Below are positions 15,324 to 19,742 of a stretch of DNA of 19,742 bases, piece by piece. The stretch's first letter is position 1. Each line of letters begins with the position of its first letter. The notes under the pieces were generated by a model. It was not told the DNA's origin. It did no database searches and saw only the letters and a program-made list of their open reading frames with translations. The stretch is from an uncultured Spirochaetia bacterium (GTDB taxonomy: Bacteria; Spirochaetota; CALGPD01), in the NCBI GenBank assembly GCA_937960625.1, contig CALGPD010000440.1, positions 1-19,742 on the forward strand, read 5' to 3'. A program made the translations under genes and the position numbers.

Positions 15324-17315
15324 ATGCCTATTGAATATATTACTTGTTTTGGCAAACAATCAAAAGAAAAATATGACAAATTTCCAATTGATATTCCTGA
15401 AAATTTAACTTTTAATACTCCAATAGGATTAATTTCTGACCAGAAAGGGAATTTATGGCTTGCGGATACGGGAAATAACCGTGTTATAGTATTTAATTCA
15501 GAACTCACCAAGATATTAAATGTCATAGGAAAATACGGTAAAGGGCTTTTAGAATTTAATATGCCTTTCAGGCTGACCCACCATCCGGAAAAAGACGTTG
15601 TATATGTTACGGATATGGGAAATCACCGTATACAAATTCTTGAGTATAACCCTGATGATTACACTATTTATAAAGACAAAGCGCGTTCTTTTAGCAATCA
15701 CGGTTTTGTCGAAGGTTTTTTTAACGGGCCCAACGGAATAGGATTATCAAAAATAGACGGCGGTTATAAAGTCGTTGTTGCTGATGAATTCGCGGACCAG
15801 AAAGTTTTTGGCCGTATCCAAAAATTCAGCGAAAACGGAGATTTTATTAAAACTTTCGGAGCAACGGAAAACAACGTGAATATCAATGTTTACTCCTTTG
15901 GCACAAAGGTTTCTGAAAAACATTATGCTGATGACAAACTGGAAATTATATGGCCTCAAGGGCTTGCCATACATGATGAACAGGTTTACATCGCCGATGT
16001 TGGAAATAGAAGAATAATCCGCAGCGATTTCGATGGCAAGGGAATCCCTTTTAAAAAGAATCAGCGTCACCCGTTCTTTGGATTGGAATTTGAAGTTCCG
16101 TATATTATCGGGCCTAGAGATGATACTTTAGGAACACCCAGAGGAGTAACAATTATTGATGAAAAACTCTTTGTGTCGGATAACCATAACAACAAAATAT
16201 ATATTTTTGACTTACATGGAAATTATGTCGGTAAAATTCAAGCATTGGATGATCGAGGAAATATTACTCCGCTTGCCGGACCGGTTGAAGTTGCTAAAAT
16301 AAACGGAGATGTAAACCGGATTGCAGTAACAAATGCTGTTTATCCGAGAATAGCCATTTTAGATATATCTGATATTTCATTGGATAATTACACTGCTAAA
16401 TTAGTAAAATCTGTTGGCAATCCAAGAAAATCTGACGGCATGTTTAGTTATGTAAGAACCGTTAACCGTCACAATAATGATTTTTTCGTTTTAGATGCCG
16501 GAAATCAAAGAGTTCAATATTGGGAGTATAACGGTAAAAAAAATGATTATAAATTTTTAAAGAGCAAAACTCTTAAAGCAAGGCTTAATTCTAAACAAGA
16601 ATTACAATCGTTTTTTGCTTCAAACTTAACTCATACTCCAAATGTAATACCTGATCAGGTATTTGTAACAGATAAGCTGAACAGTAAAATCCATGTCTTT
16701 GATTTGGATTTTAATTGGTTGGCTAGTTTTGGTGAAAAGGGCAATGAACCTAACCAATTTAATGAGCCAAGCGCAATGTATATTCATCATAATCTTGATT
16801 TCTACGTTGCTGATACAAAAAACAACCGGATTTGTATATGGGAATATAACCCTGAAACGAAAACAGCAGTACACAAAAAGTGTATCGGCAAACCAAATTC
16901 AAGCTCGCTTAAATTCGGCAATGCGGGCGAGTTAAATTATCCCGCGGGAATTGCGGTAGATAAAGAAGATAATATATACGTAGCTGATATGTACAACCAT
17001 AGAATTCAGGTGTTTGATAAAAACGGCGGTTTTCTTTTCAAGTTCGGGCAATACGGTTACGGTGAATCTGATTTATTTTTACCGACAGGAATAAGTATTT
17101 TTAAAGACAGGGTATTCGTTACTGATTTGGTAAACCGTGCCGTAAAAATTTTCGATATGCAGGGCAATATTTTAGAATATTATCGCGGACTTGGAAACCA
17201 GCCCGGGGGCATGTGGTTCCCCTTTGCAATCAGCATAAGCGAAGACGGTAATATATATCTGCCGGACGGAACGTTTAACAGGGTAAACGTTTATAATTGG
17301 CAGGAAGAACGTTGA
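15324..17315 (+). CDS. NHL-repeat beta-propeller protein
   Basis: A 663-residue protein built almost entirely of NHL-type blades. The strand motif y(V/I)aD.gN.R(I/V).v recurs about eleven times: DTGNNRV (48), DMGNHRI (97), DVGNRRI (225), DNHNNKI (286), DAGNQRV (391), DKLNSKI (450), DTKNNRI (497), DMYNHRI (555) and DLVNRAV (601) are clear; blades near 154 and 648 are weaker. That number suggests two six-bladed propellers or one continuous double propeller. There is no signal peptide or TM segment (it begins MPIEYITCFG), so it should be cytoplasmic unless exported atypically. NHL propellers usually bind proteins, RNA or small ligands; some are lyases, but I see no catalytic signature. The start is set by AAGGAG 8 nt upstream, and it has its own strong promoter. 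Confidence 0.9.
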   Translation: MPIEYITCFGKQSKEKYDKFPIDIPENLTFNTPIGLISDQKGNLWLADTGNNRVIVFNSELTKILNVIGKYGKGLLEFNMPFRLTHHPEKDVVYVTDMGNHRIQILEYNPDDYTIYKDKARSFSNHGFVEGFFNGPNGIGLSKIDGGYKVVVADEFADQKVFGRIQKFSENGDFIKTFGATENNVNINVYSFGTKVSEKHYADDKLEIIWPQGLAIHDEQVYIADVGNRRIIRSDFDGKGIPFKKNQRHPFFGLEFEVPYIIGPRDDTLGTPRGVTIIDEKLFVSDNHNNKIYIFDLHGNYVGKIQALDDRGNITPLAGPVEVAKINGDVNRIAVTNAVYPRIAILDISDISLDNYTAKLVKSVGNPRKSDGMFSYVRTVNRHNNDFFVLDAGNQRVQYWEYNGKKNDYKFLKSKTLKARLNSKQELQSFFASNLTHTPNVIPDQVFVTDKLNSKIHVFDLDFNWLASFGEKGNEPNQFNEPSAMYIHHNLDFYVADTKNNRICIWEYNPETKTAVHKKCIGKPNSSSLKFGNAGELNYPAGIAVDKEDNIYVADMYNHRIQVFDKNGGFLFKFGQYGYGESDLFLPTGISIFKDRVFVTDLVNRAVKIFDMQGNILEYYRGLGNQPGGMWFPFAISISEDGNIYLPDGTFNRVNVYNWQEER

Positions 17316-17317
17316 TT

Positions 17318-17334
17318 TTGATTTAAAAAATCAA
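17318..17334 (+). terminator. AT-only hairpin right after the NHL gene
   Basis: A perfect 7-bp inverted repeat (TTGATTT/AAATCAA, 3-nt loop) begins 3 bp after the NHL stop codon. It is at the right place for 3'-end formation or mRNA protection, but it is AT-rich and has no T run after it, so it would be a poor intrinsic terminator. Confidence 0.25.
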
Positions 17335-17335
17335 G

Positions 17336-17532
17336 CGAAATTTAATAAGCCTAATGTCGCTGCAAGGAATGCATATGACAGAGCAGTCTCAATATCAAAT
17401 GGGATTGCTTCACTGGCGTTCGTTGGTGACTGCATGCAGGGGCGTAGTTTAACTAAAGCAAAAGCCTGAGTCACCTACGAGTAACGAAGGTGCTAAATAA
17501 TCTATTTGATTTAATAAAAAAGTTAAATTTCG
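17336..17532. repeat. Palindromic, structured non-coding element in the NHL/voltage-sensor gap (REP- or MITE-like)
   Basis: A stretch of about 197 bp bounded by perfect 10-bp inverted repeats (17336-17345 and 17523-17532). Nested inside are ATCAAAT/ATTTGAT (17394-17400, 17504-17510), a 10-bp hairpin with three G-T wobble pairs (17381-17390 with 17401-17410), and a 12-bp stem with one mismatch (17420-17431 with 17469-17480) enclosing an 8-bp palindrome, TGCATGCA (17431-17438). The core is visibly more GC-rich than the flanking DNA. Its left half resembles the dispersed TTGCGAGGA...GAAGCAATCTC intergenic repeats of many bacterial genomes. There is no convincing ORF and no clear target-site duplication. 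It could be a decayed mobile element or a structured RNA; I cannot tell which. Confidence 0.5.
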
Positions 17533-17540
17533 TGTTATTA

Positions 17541-17570
17541 AAATAAAAAAGGAACGCATGTTTGCGTTCC
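17541..17570 (-). terminator. Rho-independent terminator of the voltage-sensor gene
   Basis: A perfect 8-bp GC-containing stem, GGAACGCA/TGCGTTCC with a 4-nt loop (17551-17570), is followed on the minus strand by TTTTTTATTTT (17540-17550). It lies 43 bp past the stop of the minus-strand gene ending at 17614. It is the best terminator in the window and probably ends the two-gene transcript from 19700. Confidence 0.88.
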
Positions 17571-17613
17571 CTACGGTTTATATAAAAATTTAAGTATTAT
17601 CTAGTTTTAGGAT

Positions 17614-18732
17614 TTAAACTCCGAAAAAGTCATCAAGGGATAAATCGGTTTTGACTGAATCCTCGTAAATTTCATCTTTATTTTTAACTTTAACGGTCAG
17701 CCATTTTTCGTTATAGTTTTGTGCTAACCGGAATATTTCATCTTCAAAATAGTGTTCGTTGATTTTCGCTTCAAGGAAATAATCCCGTTCTTCCAATCCT
17801 CTATTTAAAACGTGTATAACATCGGAAACTGTTTGTACAAAGTGTTTGGAATAGAATATCATTATCGCGACAATAACGAATATAATCAAAACGAAAAATA
17901 ATACACTTAATTTGCTTTCAATTATAGCAATGTGTTTAATTGAATACGTTAATTTGATTTGGCCAACTTTTATGGTTTCAACTTCATCAAAATAGTACTG
18001 CGCTTTGAATTTTTCTTTTGATATTTTGCTGTAAGTATTGCTTCCTGCCTGAATTTTTAAAACGTATTTATCTTTTTCATAAGCGTGTTTCAATTTTTCA
18101 AAAACGCTGCTTTTCCCGTTGCTTGCTGTATTATTTACATAGAGATTAATTTCCCGTTTATAAATATCTGCCATTTGGTCTTTTGCGTTGCCCACTCCCG
18201 GGTATCCCGCAAATCCCATTATCATAATCATAGCGAGTAATGCCGCGCATACTATAGTAGAAATTACAGTAATGTGCCGTTGAGCCATTTTTGACTCTGC
18301 GTTTTTAATTTTACCGAAAATTTTCAAAATTCTGATTAAACGTAATACACGTGTAATTCTGATTGCTTTAACAACCTTAAGGATATTCAAAGCTCCTACA
18401 GCTGCTCCGCCTGCGGCCATTGTTCCTGTATATAAAGCATAAGCGCTTGGCCCTGAGTTTAGCAATAATAAAGGAACTGATGCAAGAAAATCAACCCATC
18501 CTCTTTCATAGAAAAAATATTGTGAAGTTTGGCTTTTCTTCGTTGCTACAATTAAACGGGTAAAGAATTCAACTGTAAAAATAAAGTCAAAAATCAAACC
18601 GGAATACACCAATGTGTTTTTAGTGCTTGTACTCCAACTAAGTATTACAGCTAATTCATCGCAAAAAGTTTGAATAATTACCAGTACAATTGCAACAAAA
18701 ACAAAATTTTCGAGAAAATTTTTCAATTTCAT
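17614..18732 (-). CDS. Voltage-sensor-domain membrane protein with extracytoplasmic domain and HAMP-like tail
   Basis: A 372-residue protein. Helices near 9-31 (S1), 42-63 (S2), 79-92 (S3) and 116-142 (S4) form an ion-channel-type voltage sensor. S4 has Lys119, Lys122, Arg125, Arg128, Arg131, Arg134 and Lys137, one basic residue every third position. Helix S5 (154-175) is followed not by a pore loop but by a soluble segment of about 90 residues (177-268), then TM6 (274-296). The end (about 297-345) looks HAMP-like (FEDEIFRLAQNYNEKW), followed by an acidic tail. No K+, Na+ or Ca2+ selectivity filter is seen. A sensor role rather than a channel is inferred; annotation pipelines may call it an ion transporter. 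It starts 11 bp after its partner with AAGGTGA upstream, and a strong terminator follows. Confidence 0.8.
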   Translation of the reverse strand: MKLKNFLENFVFVAIVLVIIQTFCDELAVILSWSTSTKNTLVYSGLIFDFIFTVEFFTRLIVATKKSQTSQYFFYERGWVDFLASVPLLLLNSGPSAYALYTGTMAAGGAAVGALNILKVVKAIRITRVLRLIRILKIFGKIKNAESKMAQRHITVISTIVCAALLAMIMIMGFAGYPGVGNAKDQMADIYKREINLYVNNTASNGKSSVFEKLKHAYEKDKYVLKIQAGSNTYSKISKEKFKAQYYFDEVETIKVGQIKLTYSIKHIAIIESKLSVLFFVLIIFVIVAIMIFYSKHFVQTVSDVIHVLNRGLEERDYFLEAKINEHYFEDEIFRLAQNYNEKWLTVKVKNKDEIYEDSVKTDLSLDDFFGV

Positions 18733-18743
18733 ATAAATTCACC

Positions 18744-19700
18744 TTACCAATGGTTCTCGCTGGCTATAATGTAAAACTCATCAAGCAATTTACTATCAAA
18801 ACCGTAGAAACCCGAATTTCTACGGGCAATACTAAACCAGGATTTATCAGGAGTTTCAGCTCCCTTGTCAATTTTATTATACACAACAGCATTTTTACTG
18901 CGTTCTGAAACAATTTTTAAAAACATGTTCATGGCTTCAATTTCTGCGGAAGTATCATTTAAATCAATTACACTGTTCAAACTCGTTTTTATAAAAATTT
19001 CAGGTAAATGAGCGAATTGATTTTTTATTAGTCCGTTAATTTTTTTAAAAAACTCTCTTTTTAACAGCGGATTGTTTTTTACGTTGTCGTAAGTAACGTT
19101 TTTTGCCGAACCTTCAACCTGTAAAGGTATTCTTATTTTTAAAACATTGCGCAGAAAAAGGCAAACACGTAAAAAATGAGTATAATCTTCAAGGTCTGCC
19201 AGCTCTTTATGCTTAAACAGTTCTTTTGAACCATACCCCATACGTATTTTGAATGCTTCAAGATAACGTTTTACATAATTATATTTTATGCCGTTTTCAA
19301 CACTGTCAAACTCACTTCTGACTTCTTTGTGAGTAATTATCTTTTTATAAAAACTTATTATGCTCGTTTTATAATCCTCAAGCGGGCCTTCCGCAACTTT
19401 TCTAACAACGCTGAAATTAACGTATTCCGCGAGATTGTCTATTGCGGGGATAAGAGCATCGAGAATATAATCCCTAAGCACTGTAAAGAACAGAGCCTTT
19501 ATTTTATTCCAGTCCATGTCCGGAAAATAGTCTCCGCTTGTAAAATTCGGTTTTAATTGAGCTTCATTTTTTACAAAGAATTTCAATATACTGTCTTCTC
19601 TTTTAACTAAACTTTGATTTTCAAAATTGGGGTTATCAAGAAGCTTTTTTACAAAACCGAGCATTTTTTGATAAGTATCGCTGTCTTTTTGAATCTGCAT
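18744..19700 (-). CDS. Conserved-looking cytoplasmic helical protein of unknown function
   Basis: A 318-residue protein I do not recognise. It has no signal peptide, no TM segment and no repeated motif. It reads as mostly alpha-helical (long stretches such as FKIRMGYGSKELFKHKEL), rich in Lys, Phe and Asn, and ends with FDSKLLDEFYIIASENHW. It lies 11 bp upstream of the voltage-sensor gene on the same strand, and that gene's ribosome site overlaps its stop, so the two are very likely co-translated and may work together. The ATG has only a modest GGA site about 7 nt upstream. A TIGR-style spirochaete hypothetical is plausible, but no family can be named from sequence reading. Confidence 0.75.
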   Translation of the reverse strand: MQIQKDSDTYQKMLGFVKKLLDNPNFENQSLVKREDSILKFFVKNEAQLKPNFTSGDYFPDMDWNKIKALFFTVLRDYILDALIPAIDNLAEYVNFSVVRKVAEGPLEDYKTSIISFYKKIITHKEVRSEFDSVENGIKYNYVKRYLEAFKIRMGYGSKELFKHKELADLEDYTHFLRVCLFLRNVLKIRIPLQVEGSAKNVTYDNVKNNPLLKREFFKKINGLIKNQFAHLPEIFIKTSLNSVIDLNDTSAEIEAMNMFLKIVSERSKNAVVYNKIDKGAETPDKSWFSIARRNSGFYGFDSKLLDEFYIIASENHW

Positions 19701-19727
19701 AAAAATTCCACGCTAAATTTGAAAGTT

Positions 19728-19735
19728 ATTTTATC
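19728..19735 (-). promoter_or_regulatory. Possible -10 element for the helical/voltage-sensor gene pair
   Basis: On the minus strand a GATAAAAT lies about 27 bp upstream of the start at 19700, with TGT before it, as in an extended -10. The matching -35 would fall outside the window, so this cannot be confirmed here. Confidence 0.3.
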
Positions 19736-19742
19736 ACAACGG

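Noticed and set aside
17354..17452. A 32-codon ORF (ATG to TAA) inside the intergenic palindromic element
   Set aside because: It has no ribosome binding site, its composition follows the palindrome, and the same DNA forms stems that explain the sequence better than coding.
17400..17500. Resemblance to a GEMM-type c-di-GMP riboswitch (AAAGCAAAAGCC stretch)
   Set aside because: The conserved GGGCAAACC and terminal GGTAGC...GTTACC elements are missing, and no suitable downstream plus-strand gene follows.
17614..18732. Voltage-gated potassium or sodium channel
   Set aside because: No TVGYG or other selectivity-filter motif and no short pore loop; the S5-S6 interval is a soluble domain.

Overview
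The window is AT-rich bacterial chromosome (about one third G+C by eye) with dense, housekeeping-type gene content. I see no rRNA, tRNA, CRISPR array, transposase or phage gene. The order secA-def-fmt-PASTA protein-rpe, an RsbU/PilZ/anti-sigma-type cluster, and a voltage-sensor protein paired with an uncharacterised helical protein suggest a low-GC spirochaete or a relative. That placement is inference from gene content and was not tested.

Left block (112-11453, all minus strand). An essential-function operon reads secA, def, fmt, PASTA protein, rpe, ridA-like, with gaps of 2-18 bp or short overlaps, and a good promoter candidate upstream of secA. It covers protein export, N-terminal formyl-methionine handling, a membrane-anchored PASTA protein, pentose phosphate metabolism and a Rid-family protein. 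Upstream of it lies a three-gene signalling cluster: an RsbU-type phosphatase with a degenerate receiver, a PilZ domain protein, and a GHKL ATPase of the anti-sigma kind. Upstream again is a large fused NapH/NapG-like iron-sulfur membrane protein with five PTRK-type linker repeats. It has a near-consensus promoter in the divergent gap 11454-11571.

Middle block (11572-17315). A secreted protein with four tandem glycogen-binding-like (E-set/CBM48-like) modules runs on the plus strand and converges with an alpha/beta hydrolase. The hydrolase diverges from acpS, which abuts an LpxH-like metallophosphoesterase. A small two-TM protein follows, then a 663-residue NHL beta-propeller protein with its own near-consensus promoter.

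Right block (17316-19742). A 298 bp gap holds a palindromic, more GC-rich non-coding element and a strong rho-independent terminator. This terminator serves a minus-strand pair: a voltage-sensor-domain protein with an extracytoplasmic domain and a HAMP-like end but no pore filter, and an all-helical protein of unknown function.

The left edge also cuts through the C-terminus of a plus-strand gene that looks like a VOC (glyoxalase-fold) protein. The most unusual content is the Fe-S fusion with its repeat linker, the voltage sensor joined to HAMP, the pseudo-receiver/PilZ/anti-sigma cluster, and the structured element at 17336-17532.
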